Assembly: GCA_014860005.1 (NCBI GenBank)
Contig: JACZKP010000108.1
Coordinates: 1-14,988, forward strand
DNA from: Verrucomicrobiota bacterium
GTDB lineage: Bacteria > Verrucomicrobiota > Verrucomicrobiae > Limisphaerales > UBA11358
DNA: 14,988 nt
Reading direction: 5' to 3'
Position numbers and translations under genes: made by a program. The notes beneath the pieces were generated by a model, which made no database searches, had not been told where the DNA came from, and was given only the letters and a program-made list of their open reading frames with translations. Positions 1 to 7,985 of the stretch are shown in pieces; within the stretch, counting starts at the first letter, position 1; each line of letters begins with the position of its first letter.

Positions 1-109
1 GCCCCGCGCCCCGTCGCGCATTCCAACCTCACATGCCAAACACAACTGATTGGAAATCTGCGCTACCGCCGGGCAAGACTGAGGCATTACGCGTCAGGAA
101 AAATCACTC

Positions 110-138
110 TTGACGGATTCCGGTAAGTTCCGTTAGCG
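110..138 (+). promoter_or_regulatory. Weak candidate promoter upstream of the first gene
   Basis: TTGACG at 110-115 matches five of six bases of a sigma-70 -35 box. At a spacing of 17 the -10 position holds TTAGCG, a poor match. The rest of 1-190 shows nothing else that I can name. This call rests on the -35 box alone. Confidence 0.2.
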
Positions 139-190
139 TCGCTCTGTGTCCCAACAAGTACCAGAAGCAACAACAACCTCGAGGCTTCTT

Positions 191-2980
191 ATGAATAACC
201 CAAGCAACCCCAACTACTGTCAAGTTACACTCCGACAAACCCCAAAACGCTCGATAGCCTGCAAACTCACCGGTTCAGCGGTGCTGCTTTCCATGCTGGC
301 GTGGCAACCCATTGCCACCGCACAAGGAATCGTCAATGACAACTTCGATTCCTATTCCAGCGCCGCAGACATGACCGCTGCGGGATGGATTCTATCCTCG
401 CTTAATCCCGGCTTGGTTACCACAACGTTTCCTGCGGTGGGAACTGGCAAGGGCCTGCGTCTCGAAGCCATTCCCAACGCGCCTGCCAGTGCCCCGGCGG
501 TGCAAATGTGGTATCGAACGAATGATTACACGGACTTCTATGTGGCCGTGGACATTGTTGACTGGCCCGGCACCGACAAGAATCAAGCAATGGTGTTGTT
601 CGCGCGGATGACTGATGCAGGTGCAGGTGGCATCGTGACTGGAAACCTGAACCCGGCAGCCGCGCAAGGAATGATCTGTAACTACGATGCATCTCAGTAT
701 GGCGAAAACCCAACTGATCGGCGCCAAGGACAATTGCAGATCAACCGGGTCGGCGCAGGTTTCAATACGAGCGGAGGCACGAAAGCCGTGGCGGAAATCA
801 CCTTCGTTCCAGGCAGGTCTTATCGGTTGGTCTTCAAGGGAGTAGGCACACTCTACACGGCTCAGGCTTACGACATGCACGACCTTACGACTCCGCTGGT
901 CACGCTACAGGCCGATGTACCTGATGACTCACCCACCTTCAACGGCGCCTGCGGCATTCTCGGATTCAGCCGCCAAGGGGTAACCGGAACGGTGGATGCG
1001 ACTTATGACAACTACTATTCCGGCCCCACAGACCCGAATCCCGCCACCCCGCCGGCGCTGGCGCATTCCATTCCCGGCACCCCGGTGGTGGACACCCGCA
1101 TTCCTGCCGCCCGTTGGGAGAATTTCCATAACCCCGCCTCTGGAATCAGCTTCACCGCCAAGACCTACACTTCGGATGTGATCAATGCCGGAGCCACGAA
1201 ACTTTTTCTCAATGGCGTGGATGTCTCCAGTCAGTTGGTGCTTTCCGCCAACGGCAGCTCAATTACGGGCAGCCTGCCGGGCAGTGCGTTGAAATCCAAT
1301 ACGGTCTATGCCGCGCGGATTGAAGTCACGGATGTCGCCGGGACCAAGTCCTCGGTGAACACCTTCTGGTTCGACACCTTCACGGAGGCCTACCTTGCGG
1401 TCGCACCCGTCAAGACCATTGAGGCGGAAGATTATAACTACGAAGGTGGCAAGTATCAACTGGACCCCATTCCGGTGTCCGGGATTGACACAAATGGCAG
1501 CCCAATCAATGGAAACTATGTGGGATATTTGGATATGCCAGGCCTGACGGCCTCAGTTGAGCTTCCTGAGAATTTTGTGGACTACAGGGACAACCGAGGG
1601 ACTGCACCCGAGTCGCTTTGGAACGGGTTTCGCTTCCTAGACGCCGTCGGCACGGTGAACGACAATAAGTATGTTGAGGATATGAGCCGTTCAGAAAACG
1701 CCCAGATCGCCTTCTTCAAGCAGCGGCAGAAATACGCGGAAGTCGGTGTGCTGGAGTACGTGGTGGCCCGGACTGAACCAGGGGAATGGCTCAATTACAC
1801 GAGGGCGTTTGCGGAGGGGAATTACCATGTTTACCTCCGCGTGGGCTCCTTCGGTGCGACCGAGGTGCAGTTGGATCAAGTTACCAGCGACCCAACTGTG
1901 GCCGGCCAGACCACGACGCCCTTGGGAATATTCTCCGTGCCAAACAACATCGCGCACAACAACCACACCTACGTGCCCTTGATGAGCGGAGGGACGCCTG
2001 CCGTGGTCAGTTTGGCCGGCACCAACACCGTGCGACTCACCATGCTGGGCACCGCCGGGCAGGACAACCGCAAACTCAACATCAACTACCTGTTGTTTGT
2101 TCCCGCACCGGCAGTGACGATGACGACCATCTTCGATAATTTCAATGACGGCAACGACACCACCCCGAAGTGGAACCGGTATGATCCGATTGGCGGCGTC
2201 ACCGCTGCCCCCGCCACGTTCTCCTTCCCCAACGGTGGCTATCGCATTCAAGCGCCTGCACCACAGGTGCCGGATGCCGGTCAGGCGCGGGCGGGCAGTT
2301 TCTTGGACGGCCTTGAACTGGGTGATTTCTACATCTCCGCCGACCTCATTGACTTTGACGACACGGTGCGGCAGGCCTTTGGCCTCGCGGCACGAATCAA
2401 CACTCCCGGGTTGGGCACAACGGGTGGATATCTCTTTAGCTGGGAACCCGGTGGCGGCACGCTGCCCGGCACTGAAAACGGAGATTTGGATATCAGCCGC
2501 CTCGAGAATGAGTTGCCGACCGGCCAAATTGAAACCGAGCCTAGTGGTCTGCATCTGGAGCGCGGCAAGAGCTACCGGTTTGTCTTCACGGGCAAGGGCT
2601 TTGAGCTTGAAGGGCTGGTCTATGAACTGCCGGATACCAGCAATCCCATCAAACGTCTGCCGGCGGTTGATCCGCTGGAACTGTATCCCACCGGCCAGGT
2701 CGGCCTGATTGTCTCCAGCCAGGGCAGCACCACGATTGCAGGTGATGCCACGTACGACAACTTCCTCGCCACCACGGCGGAACCGCGTCTGTCGGTGGCT
2801 TTGTCGGGCGGCAACGTGAATCTCGCCTGGCCGCTGATTCCCTTCCGTCTCCAAAACGCCACGCTACTTGGTGGCCCCTGGAGTGCAGTGACGAGCGGTA
2901 TCAGCCAGGTTGGCGATGAGAATGTTTACTCCGCGCCCGCCACGGGTGGTTCGCAGTATTTCCGGCTGGTCTATCCCTAA
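191..2980 (+). CDS. Large exported beta-rich mosaic protein with CBM6-like segment
   Basis: A 929-residue exported protein with no catalytic domain that I recognise. I chose the ATG at 191 because GAGG at 181-184 lies six bases before it; the frame stays open to a GTG at 146. The signal peptide has a long n-region, a hydrophobic stretch and ATA|Q cleavage after residue 44. Residues about 49-275 and 646-858 are two copies of one domain: both start with DNF[DN], contain DFY[VI]..D[IL][IV]D[WF] (115, 712) and SYR[LF]VF.G (210, 794), and end with DATYDN[YF]. LamG/concanavalin-like folds often look like this. Residues about 315-395 resemble a bacterial Ig-like domain. Residues about 408-640 resemble a CBM6-type carbohydrate-binding module (IEAEDY at 410, GEWLNYT near 531). 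Residues 864-929 form a C-terminal domain shared with the next gene. Sugar binding at the cell surface is inference. Confidence 0.85.
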   Translation: MNNPSNPNYCQVTLRQTPKRSIACKLTGSAVLLSMLAWQPIATAQGIVNDNFDSYSSAADMTAAGWILSSLNPGLVTTTFPAVGTGKGLRLEAIPNAPASAPAVQMWYRTNDYTDFYVAVDIVDWPGTDKNQAMVLFARMTDAGAGGIVTGNLNPAAAQGMICNYDASQYGENPTDRRQGQLQINRVGAGFNTSGGTKAVAEITFVPGRSYRLVFKGVGTLYTAQAYDMHDLTTPLVTLQADVPDDSPTFNGACGILGFSRQGVTGTVDATYDNYYSGPTDPNPATPPALAHSIPGTPVVDTRIPAARWENFHNPASGISFTAKTYTSDVINAGATKLFLNGVDVSSQLVLSANGSSITGSLPGSALKSNTVYAARIEVTDVAGTKSSVNTFWFDTFTEAYLAVAPVKTIEAEDYNYEGGKYQLDPIPVSGIDTNGSPINGNYVGYLDMPGLTASVELPENFVDYRDNRGTAPESLWNGFRFLDAVGTVNDNKYVEDMSRSENAQIAFFKQRQKYAEVGVLEYVVARTEPGEWLNYTRAFAEGNYHVYLRVGSFGATEVQLDQVTSDPTVAGQTTTPLGIFSVPNNIAHNNHTYVPLMSGGTPAVVSLAGTNTVRLTMLGTAGQDNRKLNINYLLFVPAPAVTMTTIFDNFNDGNDTTPKWNRYDPIGGVTAAPATFSFPNGGYRIQAPAPQVPDAGQARAGSFLDGLELGDFYISADLIDFDDTVRQAFGLAARINTPGLGTTGGYLFSWEPGGGTLPGTENGDLDISRLENELPTGQIETEPSGLHLERGKSYRFVFTGKGFELEGLVYELPDTSNPIKRLPAVDPLELYPTGQVGLIVSSQGSTTIAGDATYDNFLATTAEPRLSVALSGGNVNLAWPLIPFRLQNATLLGGPWSAVTSGISQVGDENVYSAPATGGSQYFRLVYP

Positions 2981-3007
2981 GCCAACCGCAAATCGAACAT
3001 AGAACTG

Positions 3008-3044
3008 CGCCGCCTGACCTGCCAAGGTCAGGCGGCGTGCTTTT
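3008..3044 (+). terminator. Intrinsic terminator after the first gene
   Basis: A perfect 13-bp stem pairs 3008-3020 with 3025-3037 around the four-base loop GCCA. It is followed closely by TTTT at 3041-3044. It begins 27 bases after the stop codon of the upstream gene, the usual place for a Rho-independent terminator. The T run is short. Confidence 0.75.
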
Positions 3045-3138
3045 GGGGACGCGGCTTGGGAAGAGTGCTCACGCGTCTCGTCGTGAAAGTTTCGACGATC
3101 TGAAACCGCACATTGTGACCATGAACCGCCGAGGCAGC

Positions 3139-3211
3139 GGAGCGCCGGTCTCCGACGCGGCGCGAATCTGCGGTTGCCAACCTACACGCCGGGTCTGGAG
3201 ACCGGCGCTCC
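3139..3211. repeat. Long palindromic REP-like intergenic element
   Basis: GGAGCGCCGGTCTCC at 3139-3153 is repeated as its exact reverse complement at 3197-3211, a 15-bp perfect stem. The pairing continues imperfectly inward, with GAC plus GCGGCG on the left facing CGCC plus GGGTC on the right with a bulge. The middle is about 30 unpaired bases. There is no T run, so it is not a simple terminator. It lies between two same-strand genes, after the terminator at 3008-3044. The form fits a dispersed, mobile REP-type palindrome; only one copy is in this window, so that is inference. Confidence 0.6.
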
Positions 3212-3282
3212 AGGGAGTGAAACCACCGGGAGGGATCAGAAAAGAGGATTGAAAATCCCTTGCTCTCACTGGTGAGTTGCCG

Positions 3283-3312
3283 TTAACTGCAATCGGGTCT
3301 GCAACTTATATA
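3283..3312 (+). promoter_or_regulatory. Candidate promoter placed for a leaderless transcript
   Basis: TTAACT at 3283-3288 (four of six -35 matches) and TATATA at 3307-3312 (four of six -10 matches) are 18 bases apart. A start 6-7 bases after the -10 box would fall on or next to the ATG at 3318. The following gene has no Shine-Dalgarno sequence, which agrees with a leaderless mRNA. The boxes are only partial matches. Confidence 0.3.
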
Positions 3313-3317
3313 TCACC

Positions 3318-6300
3318 ATGAAAAGAATCCTCCTTGCTACTGTGTTACTGGTGTCCCCGTGGTGCCAGTCGGAACCGGTTCCCCCACAGGAACTCAACTT
3401 AAGAACCACGATTCAACTTCACGCTGACCTCGGCATTGGGCCAAGCAGTCTGTTCAATCCCCGCTTTTTTGACGGGGATATTTACGCCAACCAGATCAAC
3501 ACCGCTGCGTTTGGACGTTATCCGCAAGGCTCTAGCACGCCCAACATGGTCGTGGATAATTCCCTCAATCCGGCCCTGGAACATCGGATGGTGGCGCCGT
3601 TCCGCGGCGTTCACCGCTCGTCTTATCTGCTCGCCTCCAGCAGCGCGGCCACTTCCAGCACGACTTTTACGCGCTATGATTTCGATGGAAATAATCCTTC
3701 AACAGTTGACGCACCGGATGCTCTGACGGTGGCGGGGTTCGACTGGGTGGATGACAACACGATTATCTACACCATCTACACCTCTGGCCATCGCAACAAA
3801 CTGTACCTGGCCGATGTCTCCGCCGATCCCTTTGCCGTGACCAAGAACACGGCTTGGAATCCGGAGGGTTTCATCACCACCAGCGCCAGCACGCGGATTC
3901 GGAATGTTCGGGTCGGGGATATCCACAGCGGCTACGCCTACTACGGAGATGCGGGCCAGAACACGAACCCCAACTTTTACGCGATCAACCTGGTGACGGG
4001 CGCGGAGACTTTGCTGGGCAACGCCGGAACACTGACCGGCGGGGGCAGCTTCGGTGTGTGGACGGTGGTGGAGCGTGGCGGTTACTTATACGTCCAGACC
4101 ACCGATAATGGCATTCAGGTTTACACCATGACCAGCGCCACGAGCCTGGGATCTTTGCACACGACGTACACGAAGGAACTGCTGACGGATCTCACCGGCT
4201 ACACTGGCCAGTTCTGGGGCTTTGATGTGACGGTGGAAGGCGAGATTCTACTTGGTGGAACCGGCGTGCTGTTTGAACTGGGTGGTCCGCTGCGCCCCAA
4301 ATCCTATGTCTTGGAACCCGCGTGGAACATTCCGCCACTGGAACCCTACGCGTGGATGTCCACCAATCACCTGCAACGCGGACTGGCCTACAATCCGGTC
4401 TCAGGCAACGTGCTGACAGTCAGCCGCCATCCCACCAACGGCAGCGGGGAGGTTTACGTCATCAATTCGACCAACGGGACGCTCATCAAGAATCTGAGCA
4501 CCACCGGCATCAAGTATGACAAGAATTTTCCCATCAATTTGATCGGCGTGGCCGACGATGGGGCGGTTTACGCTTGCAGTCTGGCGGTCAACAGCATCAC
4601 GGAACCCACGGATCCCATTGGTAACAACGGACCCTTTCGCATCTACCGCTGGGCGGACGAAAATGCCGATCCAGTGCTGGCTTATGAGGGCGATCCCAGC
4701 GACAACGACGCCATTGCCGTCAATCGCCGCTTTGGCGATACCCTTGACATCCGCGCCGCGGGGGTGAACACCGAAATCCTGTGCGGCACCCGGCAAGGAA
4801 ATGTGGTTGCGGTCTTCAGAACTTTGGACGGCGTCAACTTCACCCATACCAAGATTCTGGTTTCCGAGATCACCAGCAGCACCGGCACGTTCATGAACAG
4901 CATCGCGTGGGGACCGGGCAACACGTTTTACACCAAGAACGATCATTCGACCGTCGCCCAGCAATTCGCCCTGCAGCAATTTGAACTGACAGTTGAGTGG
5001 GGGGTGGCAACCCTGTTGCAAACGAATGCCAACCTCACCGCGCTGGGCGGACTCATCGGTTACGATCCGGAAAGGGAACTGCTGGCAATTGTGAAGACGG
5101 TGACGGCCAGTGCGGCCACCAGCGGCATTCATGAACTAAGATTGTTCAAGCTGACGGCCGCCGGCATGGTGCAGCAGGATCATCCCCAAACCTCCCGGCT
5201 GTTTCCCGGCAATTACAACAACGGCAATGGCGTGGGCGCCGTCGCGTTCGGCGGCGGGAAATTGTTCGCCCTGGCCGCCAACAACGGCATCGTCGCGTTC
5301 AATCTCAAGGAAGTGGTGGTCGAGCCGCAGATATTCTGGACCGAAACCGGCGGCTTCAATGTGGATGCCGGATCCGTTTGGAGCGCCGCTTTTGACGGCA
5401 GCGGCAGGACGCCCATCGCCGTCGGCCTTAACCGGCCCATCGGGATCGCGGTGGACGACGTCAACGGCCAGCTCTACTGGGCGGAGGACGGGGTTGGCCT
5501 GGAGCGGCCCAGCCGCATCGTCCGCGCCCGGTTGGACGGCACGGGGCAGGAAATCCTGTTCGACGAGTTGACGGACGGCTTCACCAACGCCCAGATGCTC
5601 GCGCTCGATCTGGCCAATGGCCATGTTTATTGGACTGACTTCATGCTCGGAGTACTGCGGGGCAACCTGGATGGCACCGGTCTCACCGTCCTCAGCGGGA
5701 TGGGCAGCCGATATACCGCGCTCGCCTTGGATCTGGTGAATCAGCAGATTTACTACGCCGATCCAATGCAGAATGGAGTACTTTTCCGCTGCGACCTGAG
5801 CGGCGCAAACCAGTTGGAACTGGCGCGTGACATTGCCCAGGCTGACTTCCGCTTCAACTCCATCGCCGTGGATGCCGCCAACGGTTTCATCTACTACACC
5901 GACACCGGCACCCACGAGATCAAACGGATGGACCTGAGTGGCGCGAATCAAACGCCGCTGCTTCAAGATTCTGGACTCGCGCCGCTTGGCATCACGCTCC
6001 GTCCCGACGGAACGCTGTTCTGGGTGGGAGCGGGGCAGCGACTGGGCACGGCCAGGGTGGACGGATCGTCCGGAGTGGATCTCTCCGTTGTTGGCATTGG
6101 CAGCACGCCCTTCGGCATCGCCGTGCTGTCTCAAGCGCCGGTGGGTGACATCCAAATCACCGATATCGACATTGCCGGCTCGACAGTAACCATCACGTGG
6201 GAAGGCGGCGCGGGACTGTTCCAATTGCAGCGCCGCTCCAACGTGGCGCAAGGCACGTGGGAAGACGTAGGCGTCCCCACAGAATCCAATCAGGCCACGG

Positions 6301-6347
6301 ACAGCCTGAGTGCGCAGCAGATGTTCTATCGCGTCAAAGGTAACTGA
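3318..6347 (+). CDS. Exported beta-propeller protein with six YWTD-type motifs
   Basis: A 1009-residue exported protein with a short signal peptide (MKR, a hydrophobic core, likely cleavage near residue 18). Its one early Cys does not sit in a lipobox. Residues about 340-640 (RGLAYNPVSGN, NLIGVADDGAVYA, FRIYRW) are beta-strand rich and, from memory, resemble DUF4623-type verrucomicrobial proteins. Residues about 670-935 carry six evenly spaced YWTD-like motifs: FWTE at 673, YWAE 720, YWTD 771, YYAD 812, YYTD 859 and FWVG 901. Six is the number expected for one closed LDL-receptor class B propeller. In that family the propeller binds proteins; here the ligand is unknown. Residues about 943-1009 form the C-terminal domain shared with the upstream protein (VTITW, FQLQ, GTWEDV, MFYRV). 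There is no Shine-Dalgarno before the ATG. An extracellular role is inferred from signal peptide and fold. Confidence 0.88.
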   Translation: MKRILLATVLLVSPWCQSEPVPPQELNLRTTIQLHADLGIGPSSLFNPRFFDGDIYANQINTAAFGRYPQGSSTPNMVVDNSLNPALEHRMVAPFRGVHRSSYLLASSSAATSSTTFTRYDFDGNNPSTVDAPDALTVAGFDWVDDNTIIYTIYTSGHRNKLYLADVSADPFAVTKNTAWNPEGFITTSASTRIRNVRVGDIHSGYAYYGDAGQNTNPNFYAINLVTGAETLLGNAGTLTGGGSFGVWTVVERGGYLYVQTTDNGIQVYTMTSATSLGSLHTTYTKELLTDLTGYTGQFWGFDVTVEGEILLGGTGVLFELGGPLRPKSYVLEPAWNIPPLEPYAWMSTNHLQRGLAYNPVSGNVLTVSRHPTNGSGEVYVINSTNGTLIKNLSTTGIKYDKNFPINLIGVADDGAVYACSLAVNSITEPTDPIGNNGPFRIYRWADENADPVLAYEGDPSDNDAIAVNRRFGDTLDIRAAGVNTEILCGTRQGNVVAVFRTLDGVNFTHTKILVSEITSSTGTFMNSIAWGPGNTFYTKNDHSTVAQQFALQQFELTVEWGVATLLQTNANLTALGGLIGYDPERELLAIVKTVTASAATSGIHELRLFKLTAAGMVQQDHPQTSRLFPGNYNNGNGVGAVAFGGGKLFALAANNGIVAFNLKEVVVEPQIFWTETGGFNVDAGSVWSAAFDGSGRTPIAVGLNRPIGIAVDDVNGQLYWAEDGVGLERPSRIVRARLDGTGQEILFDELTDGFTNAQMLALDLANGHVYWTDFMLGVLRGNLDGTGLTVLSGMGSRYTALALDLVNQQIYYADPMQNGVLFRCDLSGANQLELARDIAQADFRFNSIAVDAANGFIYYTDTGTHEIKRMDLSGANQTPLLQDSGLAPLGITLRPDGTLFWVGAGQRLGTARVDGSSGVDLSVVGIGSTPFGIAVLSQAPVGDIQITDIDIAGSTVTITWEGGAGLFQLQRRSNVAQGTWEDVGVPTESNQATDSLSAQQMFYRVKGN

Positions 6348-6414
6348 TGTGAAGATGAACGGCAGCATTGCAGCGATGCTGCGGTGACAATAGCAATAGC
6401 TGCATTTGATTGGG

Positions 6415-6456
6415 AAACGGCTGTGTCGCGCGAGCGGGCAGCCGTTTTCTGCTTTT
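6415..6456 (+). terminator. Terminator after the YWTD propeller gene
   Basis: AAACGGCTG at 6415-6423 pairs perfectly with CAGCCGTTT at 6439-6447 around a 15-base loop. The right arm runs into TTTTCTGCTTTT. It lies 68 bases after the stop codon. A smaller hairpin, GCAGCAT/ATGCTGC at 6362-6368 and 6376-6382, precedes it without a T run. Confidence 0.65.
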
Positions 6457-6494
6457 CCAAGCTACCTGAATCGGCGGTGTCGGGTACTGATTCG

Positions 6495-6565
6495 CCCTCT
6501 CCCCCCACACCCCTCCGCTCCCGCAGGGAACACAACGAGAGGGGGGAGGACGGTGGGGGAGAAGG
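6495..6565. repeat. C-rich/G-rich imperfect palindrome A
   Basis: The C-rich block CCCTCTCCCCC at 6495-6505 faces the G-rich block GGGGGAGAAGG at 6555-6565 (10 of 11 bases pair). More C-rich and G-rich sequence lies inward, around a middle containing GCAGGGAACACAACG. It sits in the convergent gap between the propeller gene and the small lipoprotein gene. A similar element lies at 7085-7147. Such blocks occur as scattered intergenic repeats in many GC-rich genomes. The rest of 6348-6658 holds the terminator and about 90 bases in which I see nothing. Confidence 0.5.
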
Positions 6566-6658
6566 CCACTGAGGAGCGGAGTCGTGGCGGTTTTGCCGAT
6601 TCAGTTCGTCGTGAAATAGATCGCCTCAACCGCAGGAGGGACAACCTTGCCCACATCG

Positions 6659-7075
6659 CTAATTTCGCCGGCTCTTCTTCAGCATCTCGTAGGCCCGCTT
6701 GGCGTTGGGATCGCCGGCTTCCATGGCGGCAATCAATCTGGCTTCCAGCGAACGCTCGGAATTATACACAGCCATCCCCTGCTCTATCGTCAGATTCTGA
6801 CGTGCTTTGATAACCTGTAGCGACTGGATGGCTTGCTCGTAGTTCGCAGCCTCCAAGGCTGCAGACGCCTTATCGGCCGTCTGCTTAACCTCGGGATTGG
6901 CGCTGACAAAGGCTTTTTCCAGTTGGGATGCCGCTTCGGCGGGCTGAGGCGGCGTGGCGGTCAGGTTAACGCCATCGTCCGGCTTGCTGCAGCCTGAGAG
7001 TATCAGCAGAAGCAGGAGCAATCCGCCGGCATGGCTGGTGGCTGGGTAAATGATTCGTTGCATGGCGTGATCCAT
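6659..7075 (-). CDS. Small helical lipoprotein of unknown function
   Basis: A 138-residue protein whose function I do not recognise. I chose the ATG at 7075; the frame extends upstream to a TTG at 7114, but that adds only charged, non-signal residues, and another ATG lies at 7063. The N-terminus has a long leucine run and the lipobox LSGC, so Cys29 would be lipidated after signal peptidase II cleavage. The mature part is about 110 residues: a short low-complexity stretch (TPPQPAEAA), then predicted amphipathic helices rich in Ala, Glu and Lys, possibly a TPR-like helical pair. There are no catalytic motifs. It lies downstream of the prepilin gene on the same strand, with palindrome B between them. 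The only purine-rich Shine-Dalgarno candidate (GAGGG) lies about 12 bases before the start, inside that palindrome. Confidence 0.75.
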   Translation of the reverse strand: MDHAMQRIIYPATSHAGGLLLLLLILSGCSKPDDGVNLTATPPQPAEAASQLEKAFVSANPEVKQTADKASAALEAANYEQAIQSLQVIKARQNLTIEQGMAVYNSERSLEARLIAAMEAGDPNAKRAYEMLKKSRRN

Positions 7076-7084
7076 TCGAGTTTG

Positions 7085-7147
7085 GCCCTCTTCCCACTGC
7101 ACCCCCTCTCCCAAAGGGCTAAAACCGGGAGAGGAGGGGGAGAGGGC
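7085..7147. repeat. C-rich/G-rich palindrome B
   Basis: GCCCTCT at 7085-7091 pairs with AGAGGGC at 7141-7147, and inside it CCTCTCCC at 7105-7112 pairs with GGGAGAGG at 7127-7134. The loop contains AAAGGGCTAAAACC. It sits between the prepilin gene and the small lipoprotein gene, right next to the lipoprotein start. It is of the same type as palindrome A on the other side of that gene. Confidence 0.55.
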
Positions 7148-7175
7148 GGCATTGGTTTATCGCGAGGCTGGGTGT

Positions 7176-7919
7176 TTATTCACCGGTGCGGCTGTTTGGA
7201 TTGCACCACATCCGGCCCGGGCGGTTACCCCGGAACCCACCCAGGCCAGCTTCCATCGCATAGGCCCGGAACTTGATGAATTCCGTCTGGCCGCCAAACA
7301 TGCCCATCACAATGCCCTGGCTGTGACGCACGCTGCCACCCTCATCCGGCCGGCTCGTGGCATTGTCATAGTAGGAAGGTTGGTTTTCATCCGACTCCCA
7401 ATAGATCATGTAATGCGGGCGAAATTGCGCCAGCTTGTGGCTGACGAACGGCACCGCGCCGGGAGTAGTGCCAAAGCTGGAAACCGAGCCATTCATCGTA
7501 TAACTGGTAACCTGCATCTCCCGGAGCCGGAAGGAAGGGGTGTTCGTCTTCTCAATGGGGCACCAGTAAAGCTCCCGCTGCTTGTGATAAGGCCAGAGTT
7601 GCCCGAGGGCAACGTCGTCCTTGTTGGTCCGGTTGAGCGTGCGGGTGTAGCACCAGTTGGCCTTGTCATAAGTGCCGGAACTCCAGCCGGTGTAGGGAAG
7701 GTAGTCGTTGAAATCCACCGTGTACAGGTGCGTGCTCAGGAGGATTTGTTTGACGTTGTTGATGCACTTGGCGCGGTTGGCCTTTTCCTTCGCCTTGCTC
7801 AATGCCGGCAGCAACATGCCGGCTAGAATGGCAATGATGGCAATCACCACCAGCAATTCAATCAAGGTGAAACCGACATGGGGCAAGGAGCGCGTGGGAT
7901 GACGGTTGGGCAGGTTCAT
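7176..7919 (-). CDS. Solitary prepilin-type (type II secretion-like) protein
   Basis: A 247-residue prepilin. The N-terminus is a classic type IV prepilin signal: a short basic leader, then [18 protein letters not shown]. Prepilin peptidase would cut after Gly16, giving Phe17 as first residue and Glu21 at the conserved +5 position. One hydrophobic helix follows. The C-terminal part is a globular pseudopilin domain with the pattern seen in Planctomycetes and Verrucomicrobia. The H-X9-DG motif is present in altered form: His199, nine residues, then Gly209-Gly210. I chose the ATG at 7919 because AGGGAG lies seven bases upstream on this strand (7927-7932). A GTG nine codons earlier has no such support. 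No other pilus or secretion genes are nearby, so it must use machinery encoded elsewhere. Whether it forms filaments is unknown. Confidence 0.9.
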   Translation of the reverse strand: MNLPNRHPTRSLPHVGFTLIELLVVIAIIAILAGMLLPALSKAKEKANRAKCINNVKQILLSTHLYTVDFNDYLPYTGWSSGTYDKANWCYTRTLNRTNKDDVALGQLWPYHKQRELYWCPIEKTNTPSFRLREMQVTSYTMNGSVSSFGTTPGAVPFVSHKLAQFRPHYMIYWESDENQPSYYDNATSRPDEGGSVRHSQGIVMGMFGGQTEFIKFRAYAMEAGLGGFRGNRPGRMWCNPNSRTGE

Positions 7920-7969
7920 GGTTATTCTCCCTTCGGTTGCAACCAACTTTGCCGTCGCCGGTCAGCCAC

Positions 7970-7985
7970 GCCTGCGCCCGCAGGC
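7970..7985 (-). other. Small hairpin in the prepilin leader
   Basis: GCCTGCG at 7970-7976 and CGCAGGC at 7979-7985 form a tight GC-rich inverted repeat about 50 bases upstream of the prepilin start. It would lie in the 5' leader if the promoter is further upstream. There is no T run. Confidence 0.3.

Noticed and set aside
146..190. GTG start for the first gene at 146
   Set aside because: The ATG at 191 has GAGG six bases upstream and gives a normal signal peptide; the extra 15 residues add nothing recognisable.
1691..2854. Antisense open frame of 387 codons opposite the first large gene
   Set aside because: It lies wholly within a gene with a signal peptide and recognisable domains. The translation has no known motif, and long antisense frames are common in GC-rich coding DNA.
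3037..3252. Open frame of 71 codons in the gap between the two large genes
   Set aside because: It spans the REP-like palindrome, shows no protein features and has no Shine-Dalgarno.
5136..6368. Antisense open frame of 410 codons opposite the YWTD propeller
   Set aside because: The sense strand encodes six evenly spaced YWTD motifs. The antisense product is His/Arg/Gly-rich without a fold signature.
7152..7826. Open frame of 224 codons on the + strand
   Set aside because: It is antisense to the prepilin gene, which has a good Shine-Dalgarno and a classic prepilin signal.
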